Part shown: positions 7,641-18,400 of the stretch, in pieces | How the letters are laid out: each line of letters opens with the position of its first letter | Position numbering within the stretch: the stretch's first letter is position 1 | NCBI GenBank assembly: GCA_040385525.1 | Contig: JAZKHE010000006.1 | Span: 322,069-386,068 of the forward strand | Origin: JAZKHE01 sp040385525 | Lineage (GTDB): Bacteria; Bacteroidota; Bacteroidia; UBA4408 | Reading direction: 5' to 3' | DNA length: 64,000 bases | The notes under the pieces: generated by a model | Databases searched by the model: none | What the model saw: only the letters and a program-made list of their open reading frames with translations | Told to the model about the DNA's origin: nothing | Program-made: the position numbers and the translations under genes

Positions 7641-8366
7641 CTAAGCTATGCCTCGCTCCTTTTTAATTTTTTCGTAGGCTTCTTGCACACGCTGAAATTT
7701 TTCTTTGGCGTCTTTCTGAATTTCTGCACCTAAATTACTTACTTTATCGGGGTGGAATTTAACCGCCATTTTGCGATAGGCTTTTTTAATTTCTTCGTCG
7801 GATGCATTTTTATCTATTTCTAAAATTTTATAATCGCTGTCCACATCTTTGTAAAACATGGCTTTCATTGAGTTAAAATCGGCAACCGAAATTCCTAAAT
7901 AACCTGCTATACTTTGTATAACGTCTAGCTCCTTTACGGAAGTATGTCCGTCGCTTTTAGATAAACCAAACAAAAAGTGAATAAGCTGATAACGCGAAGC
8001 AGCATCCATGTTGTGACGTATTTGATTACACACATCATACAAAGGAATATCTTGTTTTAAAATTTCGCGAAACAAAAGCATTTGCTCTTTGGTGTGGTCT
8101 ACTCCAAAATGTTTTATAAAAAAGCTTTTAACGTAATCTAATTCTGTTTTTAATACTTTGTCGTCGGCTTTCATAACAGCAGCACAAAGCACCAATAAAC
8201 TAGCTGTAAAATCGCTTTCAGCAGTATTGCGTTTAACACCACTTTTTTGCACAACAACTTTTGTATCATCTAAAACAGCACCTAAGGCAAAACCTATTAT
8301 GGCACCAATTGGGCCACCTAAAGCAAAGCCTAAGCCACCTCCTACTAATTTACCGAAAAACGACAT
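7641..8366 (-). CDS. TerB-DnaJ domain protein (DjlA-like co-chaperone)
   Basis: I place the start at the ATG at 8366 (241 residues) because the nine extra residues upstream would need a TTG start and precede a conserved-looking MSFFGKLVGG. The N-terminus is a glycine/alanine-rich hydrophobic segment (about 5-35), likely a membrane anchor as in DjlA. Residues 50-160 form a TerB-like helical domain (LCAAVMKADDKVLKTELDYVKSFF). The C-terminal J domain starts near DYKILEIDKNASDEEIKKAYRKMA and has an intact HPD motif at 205-207, which stimulates the ATPase of DnaK. The nearby gene is another chaperone (HtpG), but the 124-base gap does not prove co-transcription. Confidence 0.85.
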   Translation of the reverse strand: MSFFGKLVGGGLGFALGGPIGAIIGFALGAVLDDTKVVVQKSGVKRNTAESDFTASLLVLCAAVMKADDKVLKTELDYVKSFFIKHFGVDHTKEQMLLFREILKQDIPLYDVCNQIRHNMDAASRYQLIHFLFGLSKSDGHTSVKELDVIQSIAGYLGISVADFNSMKAMFYKDVDSDYKILEIDKNASDEEIKKAYRKMAVKFHPDKVSNLGAEIQKDAKEKFQRVQEAYEKIKKERGIA

Positions 8367-8437
8367 GGTACTGTATTTAAAATTTCTAAACAATTTTTTA
8401 ATTCAAAATTTAAGATTCAAAATTCAAAGCGCTTAAA

Positions 8438-8456
8438 GTTAAAATATTATTTTAAC
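8438..8456 (-). terminator. AT-rich hairpin downstream of htpG
   Basis: GTTAAAAT and ATTTTAAC form a perfect 8-bp stem around a three-base loop, 34 bases after the htpG stop on the minus strand. The stem has few G/C pairs and no clean U-tract follows, so termination is a guess. Confidence 0.3.
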
Positions 8457-8489
8457 ACACTCCGAACTTTGAACCTTGAATTTTAAACC

Positions 8490-10385
8490 TTAAACTATGA
8501 TATCAATGCTGCGCTTAATAAAATTGGTTAGCTCTTCGCCTTTCAATAATCCTTGCGATAACAAAGCTAAATCGGCTGCTTGTTTTGCTAATTTCTTTTG
8601 TTCATCAGCATCAACCATTGCATTCATTTTTGTAATTAATGGATGATTCGAATTAATTACCAAATTATACATTTCGGGCATTTGTCCGTAAAAGCCCATT
8701 CCGCCTCCGCCCATAGCGCTCATATCTTTCATACGGCGCATAAACTCGTTTTGCGTAATTAGCATAGGTTGGTCTTTTTCGCTTAAGCTCTCAAACTGTA
8801 CTGTAAACTTTTCTTTTGGAACAACACCTTCAATAATTGGTTTTAATTTGTTTTGTTCTTCTTCCGAAAGCTTACTCGGCATTGCCTCTTCTTTATTGAT
8901 TAATTTATCAATAGTATCGGCATCAACACGGGCAAATTGAACGTTTTCTAACTTACTTTCCATTTGGTTTACAAAGTGTGAATCTAACGGTCCGTCCATA
9001 GTTAACACATCGTAACCACGCTCTTTTGCTGTAGCAATAAAACTATGTTGTTCAACAGGATTGTTAGAATACAACATAACCAATTTGCCTTCTTTATTGG
9101 TTTGTGCTGCTTTTACTTTTTCTTGGTATTCTTCAATAGTAAAGTATTCGTCGGCAGTGTTTTTAAACAAGAAAAACTTAACCGCTTTTTCGTAAAACTT
9201 ATCGTCGCTCAACATTCCGTATTTAATAAACACGTTAATATCGTTCCATTTTGCTTCAAAATCTTTTCTATCTTTTTTAAAGATTTCTTCTAATTTATCG
9301 GCAACTTTTTTAGTAATGTGAGAGCTTATTTTTTTTACGTTACCATCACTTTGTAAATAACTACGCGATACATTTAACGGAATATCTGGCGAATCGATAA
9401 CTCCTTGCAAAAGCGTTAAAAAATCGGGTACAATATTCTCTACTGAATCGGTTACAAAAACTTGATTTGAATACAATTGAATTTTATCTTTTTGTACTTC
9501 CATTGATTTTTTCAATTTTGGAAAGAACAAAACTCCTGTTAAGTTGAAAGGATAATCAACATTTAAATGGATGTGAAACAATGGTTCTTCAAAATTAAAT
9601 GGATACAATTCTCTGTAAAAAGCTTTGTAATCTTCGTCTTTTAAATCGATTGGTTTTTTAGTCCAAGCTGGAGTTGGGTTATTGATAATTTTATCAGAAA
9701 CAATTTTTGCTGCTTTTTCGTCAACTTTTCCATCAGCATCGTAAACACTTTGTTCTTTAGTGCCAAACTTAATGTTCACAGGTAAAAATTTGCAATATTT
9801 AGTTAATAAAGTTTCTATTCTTTGGTCTTCTAAAAACTCAACAGAATCATCAGCAATATGCAAAACAATATCAGTACCACGACTTGTTTTTGTAGTATCA
9901 TCAATAGTGTATTCAGGCGATCCATCACACTCCCAACGCACAGCTTTTGTTCCTTCTTTAAACGATTGCGAAAAAATTTCGACTTTGGCTGCCACCATAA
10001 AAGCAGAGTAAAATCCTAAACCAAAATGACCAATAATGGCATTGTTGGCTTCTGCTTTGTCTTTGTACTTATTTACAAACTCTTCTGCACCCGAAAATGC
10101 AATTTGTGTAATGTATTTTTCAATTTCTTCGGCAGTCATACCAATACCGTTATCACTAATGGTAATGGTTTTAGCTTCTTTGTTTATTTTAACTTCAACC
10201 AACAAATTACCCAATTCGCTTTTGTTTTCGCCAAGCGCAGTAAGTGTTTTTAACTTTTGGCAGGCATCAACAGCGTTAGATACTAACTCACGCAAAAATA
10301 TTTCGTGGTCGGAATACAAGAATTTTTTAATAATTGGAAAAATGTTTTCCGTTTGAACATTGATTTTACCAGTTTGTGTAGCCAT
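8490..10385 (-). CDS. htpG: Molecular chaperone HtpG (bacterial Hsp90)
   Basis: This 631-residue protein is full length for bacterial Hsp90, an ATP-dependent dimeric chaperone of the cytoplasm. The N-terminal GHKL ATPase domain shows the N-box ELVSNAVDACQK (about 34-45), the DNGIGMT motif (about 78-84) and the lid glycine motif GHFGLGFYSAF (about 118-128). The middle domain has the catalytic-loop arginine region LNVSRSYLQSD (about 338-348). The C-terminal dimerisation domain carries MGGGGMGFYGQMPEMYNLVIN and ends in KRSIDIIV. It lacks the eukaryotic MEEVD tail, as expected. It is transcribed alone, divergent from the first LpxL-like acyltransferase. Confidence 0.97.
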   Translation of the reverse strand: MATQTGKINVQTENIFPIIKKFLYSDHEIFLRELVSNAVDACQKLKTLTALGENKSELGNLLVEVKINKEAKTITISDNGIGMTAEEIEKYITQIAFSGAEEFVNKYKDKAEANNAIIGHFGLGFYSAFMVAAKVEIFSQSFKEGTKAVRWECDGSPEYTIDDTTKTSRGTDIVLHIADDSVEFLEDQRIETLLTKYCKFLPVNIKFGTKEQSVYDADGKVDEKAAKIVSDKIINNPTPAWTKKPIDLKDEDYKAFYRELYPFNFEEPLFHIHLNVDYPFNLTGVLFFPKLKKSMEVQKDKIQLYSNQVFVTDSVENIVPDFLTLLQGVIDSPDIPLNVSRSYLQSDGNVKKISSHITKKVADKLEEIFKKDRKDFEAKWNDINVFIKYGMLSDDKFYEKAVKFFLFKNTADEYFTIEEYQEKVKAAQTNKEGKLVMLYSNNPVEQHSFIATAKERGYDVLTMDGPLDSHFVNQMESKLENVQFARVDADTIDKLINKEEAMPSKLSEEEQNKLKPIIEGVVPKEKFTVQFESLSEKDQPMLITQNEFMRRMKDMSAMGGGGMGFYGQMPEMYNLVINSNHPLITKMNAMVDADEQKKLAKQAADLALLSQGLLKGEELTNFIKRSIDIIV

Positions 10386-10505
10386 AATATATTTAGTTAA
10401 AAAAATCGTTTGCTCTATCTATTCAAAGCCTATGCCAATAGAAGTTTTGTGACAGAATGACATAAATTGAAAATAAATTCTAATTTTGTAAGTTCAAATA
10501 ACTGA

Positions 10506-11384
10506 ATGGGCAATTACTTACTGTATTACTTAATAATAAAACCTATATCCTTACTACCGTTTTGGATACTTTATCGAGTATCAGACATATTTTATATTTT
10601 AGTTTATTACATTGCTCGTTACCGTAGAAAAGTTGTCTATCAAAACTTAACAAATGCATTTCCTAATAAATCTGCTAAAGAAATTGACCTAATTGCTAAA
10701 GAATTTTACAGCCATTTTTGTGACGTTATAGGAGAAAGCATTAAGTTAATTTCGATGAGTGAAGCGGAATTGTTAAAGCGCTTTAAACTTTTAAATCCAG
10801 AAATTTACGAACCTTTTGTTAAAGAAAATAAGAATTTAATACTAATTGCAGGTCATTACGGAAACTGGGAATGGCTTGCGAGTTCTATACCAACACATAG
10901 TTCTAAACATTTAATTTTTGGAGTTTACAAACCTTTAAAAAATAAGTTTTTTAATGATAAAATGTTTAAAATAAGAAGTAAAACAGGTATTAAACTTATA
11001 ACTCCGCGAGAATTGCCTCACACTTTTTCAGAAAACAAAAACAGGTTAAGCGGAACTGCTTTTTTAATAGATCAAGCTCCTTCCGACCCATCAAAATGCT
11101 ATTGGACAACCTTTTTAAATCAAGACACTCCAATACTTACAGGTACAGAAAAGTTTGCTGTAAAATATAATTATCCGGTTTTAGTAGGTAAAATAAAAAA
11201 AATAAAACGCGGCTATTATACAATTGAAAGTGTTGTTTTGTGCGAAAATCCTGCAACTACAAGTAAAAACGAAATTACAGAAATGCACTCACGCTTTTTA
11301 GAGCAAAATATAATTGAAGACCCAGCCTATTGGCTTTGGAGCCACAAACGTTGGAAACACAAACGAACTAATTTACAATTGTAA
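10506..11384 (+). CDS. LpxL/HtrB-like lipid A acyltransferase, copy 1
   Basis: The 292-residue protein belongs to the LpxL/LpxM lysophospholipid-acyltransferase family, which adds secondary acyl chains to lipid A at the inner membrane. The catalytic H-x4-E motif is present as GHYGNWEW, with His117 and Glu122. The N-terminus (1-38) is a hydrophobic anchor. Other family blocks are FLIDQAP-SDPSKCYWTTFL and the C-terminal EDPAYWLWSHKRWKHK. It is followed 137 bases later by a close paralogue with the same motif positions, so the pair arose by tandem duplication. The separate gap suggests each may have its own promoter. Ornithine- or sulfonolipid acylation is an alternative substrate class in Bacteroidota. 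Confidence 0.88.
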   Translation: MGNYLLYYLIIKPISLLPFWILYRVSDIFYILVYYIARYRRKVVYQNLTNAFPNKSAKEIDLIAKEFYSHFCDVIGESIKLISMSEAELLKRFKLLNPEIYEPFVKENKNLILIAGHYGNWEWLASSIPTHSSKHLIFGVYKPLKNKFFNDKMFKIRSKTGIKLITPRELPHTFSENKNRLSGTAFLIDQAPSDPSKCYWTTFLNQDTPILTGTEKFAVKYNYPVLVGKIKKIKRGYYTIESVVLCENPATTSKNEITEMHSRFLEQNIIEDPAYWLWSHKRWKHKRTNLQL

Positions 11385-11521
11385 AAATTAAAATTCTGAT
11401 AATTCCTGATATTGTATATTTTCAATTTTCGCAATAATGCATACTACAACTACTAGTTTAATAGCAAAATAATTAATGTGTTTTAAAAATAATTTATAAT
11501 CTTTTTGATTAAAATTAATAA

Positions 11522-12409
11522 ATGGGAAATTACCTTTTATATTATTTATTTTTAAAACCACTTTCTTTGTGTCCATTTTGGGTACTCTACCGTGTTTCTG
11601 ATACTTTGTATTACATTACTTTTTACTTAATTAAATATCGAAAAAAAATTGTTTATGAAAATTTAATAAACTCTTTTCCAGATAAAAGCGCTAAAGAAAT
11701 TGAAGTTATTGCAAAAGAATTTTATAGCCACTTTTGCGATTTAATGGTTGAAAGTTTAAAGTTTATATCCATGAAGGAAGAAGAACTTCATAAAAGATAT
11801 AAAGTATTAAATAAAGAAATTTTGATTCCGTTTGCCGAGCAAAATAAAAATTTAATTATAACGGCTGGGCATTATGCAAACTGGGAATGGCATGCTGTTT
11901 CGTTACCAAGTCATAACAAAAACTATTTGGTTTTGGGAATTTACAAGCCATTAACAAACCCATTTTTTAATAAATTAATGTTTGATTCGAGAAGCAAAAC
12001 TGGAATGAAACTTATTGCTGCACCAGAAGTTACTTCTACCTACAAAAATTTAACTGAAAACAATACATTACATGCAACTTGTATTTTTACCGATCAAGCA
12101 CCAAGCAATCCATTAAAATGCTACTGGACAACATTTTTAAACCAAGATACTCCAGTTTTGTTTGGAACAGAAAAATATGCTAAAGAATTTAATTATGCTG
12201 TGCTTTTTGCAGATATTAGAAAGGTTAAACGCGGGCATTATACCATTAAATATAAAGTATTAGTAACTGAACCTCAACTAACAAAAAAATACGAAATAAC
12301 CGAGGCACATACGCGCGCATTAGAAGAAGCGATAATTGAAGAACCTGCATATTGGTTATGGAGCCACAAACGTTGGAAACACAAACGTCCAGAAAATTGG
12401 AAACCTTAA
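11522..12409 (+). CDS. LpxL/HtrB-like lipid A acyltransferase, copy 2
   Basis: The 295-residue paralogue of the preceding gene shares its start (MGNYLLYYL), an identical catalytic position (GHYANWEW, His117 and Glu122) and the closing EEPAYWLWSHKRWKHKRPE. Differences are spread evenly, so the duplication is not recent. Both copies keep the H-x4-E dyad and the DQAP segment, so both should be active; they may differ in acyl-chain choice or acceptor site. The gene ends just before a strong bidirectional terminator. Confidence 0.88.
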   Translation: MGNYLLYYLFLKPLSLCPFWVLYRVSDTLYYITFYLIKYRKKIVYENLINSFPDKSAKEIEVIAKEFYSHFCDLMVESLKFISMKEEELHKRYKVLNKEILIPFAEQNKNLIITAGHYANWEWHAVSLPSHNKNYLVLGIYKPLTNPFFNKLMFDSRSKTGMKLIAAPEVTSTYKNLTENNTLHATCIFTDQAPSNPLKCYWTTFLNQDTPVLFGTEKYAKEFNYAVLFADIRKVKRGHYTIKYKVLVTEPQLTKKYEITEAHTRALEEAIIEEPAYWLWSHKRWKHKRPENWKP

Positions 12410-12416
12410 TAAAAAC

Positions 12417-12447
12417 AAAAAGCGACGTAATAATTACGTCGCTTTTT
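12417..12447. terminator. Bidirectional rho-independent terminator
   Basis: A perfect 15-bp inverted repeat (aaaaagcgacgtaat, one central a, then its complement) lies between the convergent acyltransferase (ending 12409) and adhesin (ending 12468) genes. Each strand ends in a T-run, so it can stop transcription from both sides. Confidence 0.92.
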
Positions 12448-12467
12448 TAGTTTATAAGTAGAATTTA

Positions 12468-15400
12468 TTATCTGTTTATTTCCACTCTACCTTTAAATAC
12501 AGGTTCACTATTTAATAAAACTCTAACTTCGTAAACTCCTCTCGCAACAATGTTTACTATATAAGCTTCTTTTAAGTCAACTTGTATTTCGGCATAATAA
12601 ACTACTTGCCCAAGTGTATTGTAAATTTGCACAATTTCGCCTTTTTTAAGGTTTCTTAAATAAAACTCTCCATTACTAGGATTAGGGAAAAGTGAAATTA
12701 CAGCTCCATCTTGCACGAAGTTTTCGTAAACTAAAATTGATTTAGTTGCAGAGTACGTACAGTTGTTTTCGTTTTTAACAGTGTAGGTTAAAACAAATGT
12801 TCCAATGCCAGAATAAGCAGGATTAAAAGTGTTTGCAATAACTCCAGTTCCGAATAGTGTTCCGCCTAATGGACTAACCTCAATAGCTAAAACTTCATCG
12901 GTAACACAAACAGAATCTACACTTGTTTTAATAATTACTTCTGGAGTTATTGCTACAGTAATATCAATTGAATTTTCTGAATTAATGCCACAAATAGTTT
13001 CGGCTTTAATTGTTAATTTACCCGACGTTGCTCCTGCTCCAAAACTAATTAAAAGCTCATTTGCATTGGCTGATAAAGTAGCGTCTGATCCAGAATAACT
13101 CCAAGTATAGGTAATATTATCTTTACTAACTACTGCATATTTAACAGCATTTTGCAACTGACAAACTGTTAGAACACTATCTGTAAAATAAGGAATTGAT
13201 GGTAGTGATGATATTGTAACTAATTGTGTTAATTCTGCACTAACACCACAAGTGTTAGAAGTTACAACACTCACATAACCACTTACAGCTGTTTCATCAT
13301 AATTAAATATGGCTCCACTAGTTAATACATTAATTGTTGCTCCAGTTTCAGAAAAACTCCAATTATAAGTTAAACTTGCTTCAATTGGAGATACTGAATA
13401 ATAACCCGCATCGCCTGCACATAAATTTGTATCAAAATCAACAAAAGATGTTGGTGCTATTGGTGTTGTTTCTATTGTGAGTGTAGCTACTTCTGATGTT
13501 TGTGGAGTACCCGTTATACCTGTTACAACACATTGATAAGTGTATCCATTCATTAATGATGTAACGCCTGTTAATAATAAAGTTGATGTGGTAGCATTGC
13601 TATAAACGCCTCCATTTACAATATTTGTAAAACCAAAGCCATCATTTTGTTGCCACTGGTATGTTAAATTAGAACCAGTTGCAGAAATACTAAAAAAAGT
13701 ATTTAAACCACCACAAATGGCAACATTTAGGGGATTACTTGTAATAGAAGGTGCAATAGCAGTTGCTGTAACAGTTAATGTTACTACAGAAGAAGTTATG
13801 ATTGAACCACATGCATCGGTAATAATACATCTGTATAAATCACCATTCATTCCTAAAGTGGTTGTCATAACATCTAAAGTAGGTGCATCAACATTATTAT
13901 GAATACCGTCTAAAAATAAATTATTAAAACCTGCTCCATTGTTAGCTTGCCATTGATAAGATAAACCATTACCATTTGCAACAACTTCAAAACTGGTGCT
14001 AGAACCTGCTACAACGCTAATATCTGATGGCTGACTAATAATTGTTGCTGTATTTAATTCAACAAAAACTGATGTTGAATTTGATGATAATGAACTAGCA
14101 GAACAAGTTACACGACAACGATAATAAGTATTTTGGGATAACGAAGTATTTAATGTAGAAGAAGTAGCTCCAACAATATTGCTATACGAAATATTGTTAG
14201 TTGAGCTTTGCCACTGATAAGTAAAACCAGTTACAAAAGGTAATCCTGATAGGCTTAGTGAAAAAATGTCGCTACTACAAACATTAGTACTACTAGCAAT
14301 TGCAGTTGAAATATCAGGTGAACCTGAACAACTAGCTGTTGTTGATTGTGTACACGAAACAAAAGCATCCCAACCACTTGCAGTTACAAATTGATCCGAA
14401 GTAAATTGAACTGTAATTGCCCCTGTTAAATCTGTAGATTCTAAAATACCTGGAAATTGAAATCCAGAACCTGGACCATATAATACTGGAGAAAATGCAT
14501 CAGGTCCATTAAAAATTGTAATAAAATCCCAATCTTGCTCTGTATCAAGAGAATTAAAGTTCAATTGAATAGAACCTCCTCCTGCTTCTGGATAAAAAGT
14601 GTGCGTTAAATTTTCGTCATCCATGTAATTACCAAACAAACCTCCTGTATCGTAAAAATTAGCGCCACAAGTTGTTGTTGTTCCATTTGTCATAATTACA
14701 TCGCAAGCAACAGAAACCAATACAGATACTGAGTTAGATGATTGTGAACTACTCGTACAAGTTACAACACATCTATAATAATTGTTAGCACTTTGTGTTG
14801 TAACTAAAGTTGTAGATGTAGCGCCAGGAATTGGAGTGAAAGTTGTATTGTCTGATGATATTTGCCATTGATAAGTTAAACCTGTTGATGGCGATGAGCC
14901 AGACAAACTCAGTGTAAATGGCGTATTACCACAAACAGTTGCTAAGTTAGAAACTGAATTGCCACCTGATGGAGTTCCCGAACAAGGTCCAGTTAAAATT
15001 GTTAACGTGGCATTATTAGTCATAATAAAATTACCACAATCATCAAATAACTGACATATATACTCATTTCCATCTAAAGCAATGTTTGCATTAGTAACGG
15101 TAAGTGTGGCTGTGTTAGTTCCACTATAATTACCGCCATCAAAAATAAAATTGAAACCAAAATCGTCAATAACAAGCCATTGATAAGTTATACCAGAACC
15201 TGTTGCACCAACTGTAAAACTTGTTGTACCTCCAACTATTACGCCTGTTGATAATGGCTGACTAGTTATTGAAACAGTATTAATTACATCAATTAGTAAC
15301 GATGTTGAATTTCTAGTTAAAGTACTAGAAGTACATCTAACAACACATCTGTAATATAAATCTTGAGTTGGAAATAAATTTAAAGTGCTAGCAGTTTCAC

Positions 15401-18400
15401 CTACAAGATTTGTAAACGAAACATTATTGGAAGATGTTTGCCATTGATAAGTTAATCCTCCCAAATCAGAACCTAATCCGGTTAATGATAATGACAAGAA
15501 ACCACCTTCGCAAATTGGATTTTGATTTGTAACAATTGTTGAAGCGTTAGGAGTACCTGAACAAGGAGGAATTACTAAATCTAATGTAGCTCCATTTGAA
15601 TTTATAGATTCAAAACAAGAATTGTAAACTAAACATCTAAAAATATAACCATCCATTTCAGCTGGAATATTAATTATATCTAAAGTTGTAGAGTTTGTAT
15701 TGAAATAAGTACCATCATCAAAAATATCAAAAAACCCAAAACCTTGGTCAACTTGCCATTGGTAAAAATTACCAGTTCCAGTTGCTGTTATACTAAAGTT
15801 TGTATTATCGCCAGGATTTTCTGTAACTGAAACAGGTTGTGATGTTATAGTTGATAATGGAGTCATTAAAACTCTAACAGGTAATGATGTAGCCGACAAA
15901 CCACTGCTAGGGCAAGTAACAACACATCTATAATAGGTAGCTTGATTCTGACTTCTATCTAAAGTAGAAAAATTACTCATCGGAATGTTGTTATACGTAA
16001 CGTTATTTAACGATTGCTGCCACAAAAAATTTAAGCCCGACGAATTACTTCCTAATCCATTTAAACTTAATGTAAACTGTTCTCCAGGGCAAACAGCATT
16101 TGCACTCGAAATAGTTGTTGCAACATTTGGTGTACCAGTACAAGGCAATGTACACGATACTGTTGCTTGCCAACCAGCTAAAGTAAGCGATTGGTCTGAT
16201 GTAAATTGAACTGTTAATGCTCCTGTTGGATGTGTAGAGGTTAATGTTGGTATGGTTAAGTTTCCAGAAGCGGGACCATAAATTACAGGTGCGCCTATAG
16301 TTGGACCGTTATGAATAGTTATGAAATCAAAATTTTCTTCAGATATAAATGACGAAAATGCTAGTTGAATAGAAGCTCCAACTGTTGATGGATTAAATGT
16401 ATGTGTTAAATTTTGGTTGTCGCTATAATTAGTAGTAGTTGAGCCACTATCGTAAAAATTAGCACTACAAGTTGATGTGCTTCCATTACTCATTAACACA
16501 CCACAACCCATATTTAAAAGTAAAGGTGTTGAGTTTGATGATAAAGAACTGCTTGCGCATGTTACAACACATCTATAATAATTGGCAACGCTTTGGGTTG
16601 TTACTAATGTTGCAGCTGTTGCACTCGAAATATTTGAATATGTAACGTTGTTAGTAGAAATTTGCCATTGATAAGTTAAACTAGCTACTAAAGAAGCTCC
16701 TGTTAAACTTAAAGTAAATGGAGCATTATTACAAACCGTTGCTACTGATGCAGTTGTAGTTCCTGCATTAGGCGCGCCAGTACAAGCTGGCAAAATAACA
16801 GATAATGTAGCAACAGATGAGGTTTGGAAACCGCCACAAAAGCCACTTACAAAACATCTATATCTATATCCGTTCATAGGTACTGTAATACCAGTAACTG
16901 TAAGTGTTGGCGAGTTTTGTCCGGTATGAATTCCATCTGGGAAAATTGGATTAAACCCACCTCCAGTATTAATTTGCCATTGGTAATTTAAGTTATTACC
17001 CGTTGCCGAAACAGAAAAACTTGTTGTACTACCTGCCGCAACTGTTACAGATGCTGGTTGCGAAGTTATTGAAGTTATTGTTCCAACTGAAACAGATATT
17101 GTTCTTGCTGTACTAGCTCCACAGCCATTAACCGCAGTTACACTTAATACACCAGAAGTTGCTATATTACTATAATTAATAAGTACACTATTTCCAGTAC
17201 CGTTAATTGTTGCCCCTGCCCCAGAATAAGACCAAGTGTAACTTACAGCTGGGTTGTTAGTAACTGCATACAAAACATTATTTTGACCTTGACAAACATT
17301 TGGAGAACTAAAAGTAAAGGCTGAAGGCTGTGCTGGTGGGTTTACAATAGAAATTGCAATACTTCGGGGCGAACTAACTCCACAACTTGTAGTTGCTCTT
17401 ACACTTAACGTTCCAGCTGTTGCAGAAAGAGAAAAGTTAACAGAAACTGAATTTCCTGTTCCAGTAATTGTTGCGCCAGCACCAGAATAAGACCAAGTAT
17501 AAGTTGCCAATGTATTATTTGGTACAGTATAAATAACATTGCTTTGTCCTAAACAAACGCTTGATGAAGCAACTGTAAAATTATCGGGTTGATAATCGAT
17601 AATATCGTTATTTACAGTTCGAGCAACGTTTATTGAACAACCATTATCATCAGAAATTAAACATGTATAATTACCTGCAGATAAACCAGTTATATTTTCT
17701 GTTGTAGCTCCATTATTCCATGCAAATGTATACGGACTAGTTCCGCCAGATACATACAACAAAACAGAACCCAAATCATTATTACATTCTTCATTTGCAA
17801 CAATAACATTATCTAAAACAAGAGTTCCTGAATTATTGGTTACATTATATACTGGAGAAAAAATTCTGCAATTATTATTATCTGTAATTCTACAGGTATA
17901 AGTTCCAAAAGAAAGTGCGCTAATATTTTGGTTAGTAGAACCATTACTCCATAAAAATGAGTAAGGAGTTTGTCCTCCACCTATTTGCAATTGTACAGAA
18001 CCTTGATTATTATCACAAATCTCAGCAGTAACTAAAGCATTTGTAATTGCTAATGTGCCCACATTATTACCCACAATAACCGTTTTTATTACACTACAAT
18101 TGCCCGCATCTTTTGCTGTAACGGTATATGTTCCTGCTGTTAAACCAGAAATATTTTTGTTGGTAGAACCATTACTCCAAGTATACGATAATGGGGCAAC
18201 ACCACCAATTGTTGTTAATGAAATACTACCTAAACTATTGCTACAATTTTCGTTTACAGCAGAACTTGTTAAGCTAAAACCAGACGAAGTATTTTGAATT
18301 AAAACATTACCAGTATTTACTTTACAGTTTAAAGAATTTTTTATTGTACAGGTATAAGTGCCTGCTTGCAAACCTGAAATATTTTGAGTTGTAGCACCAT

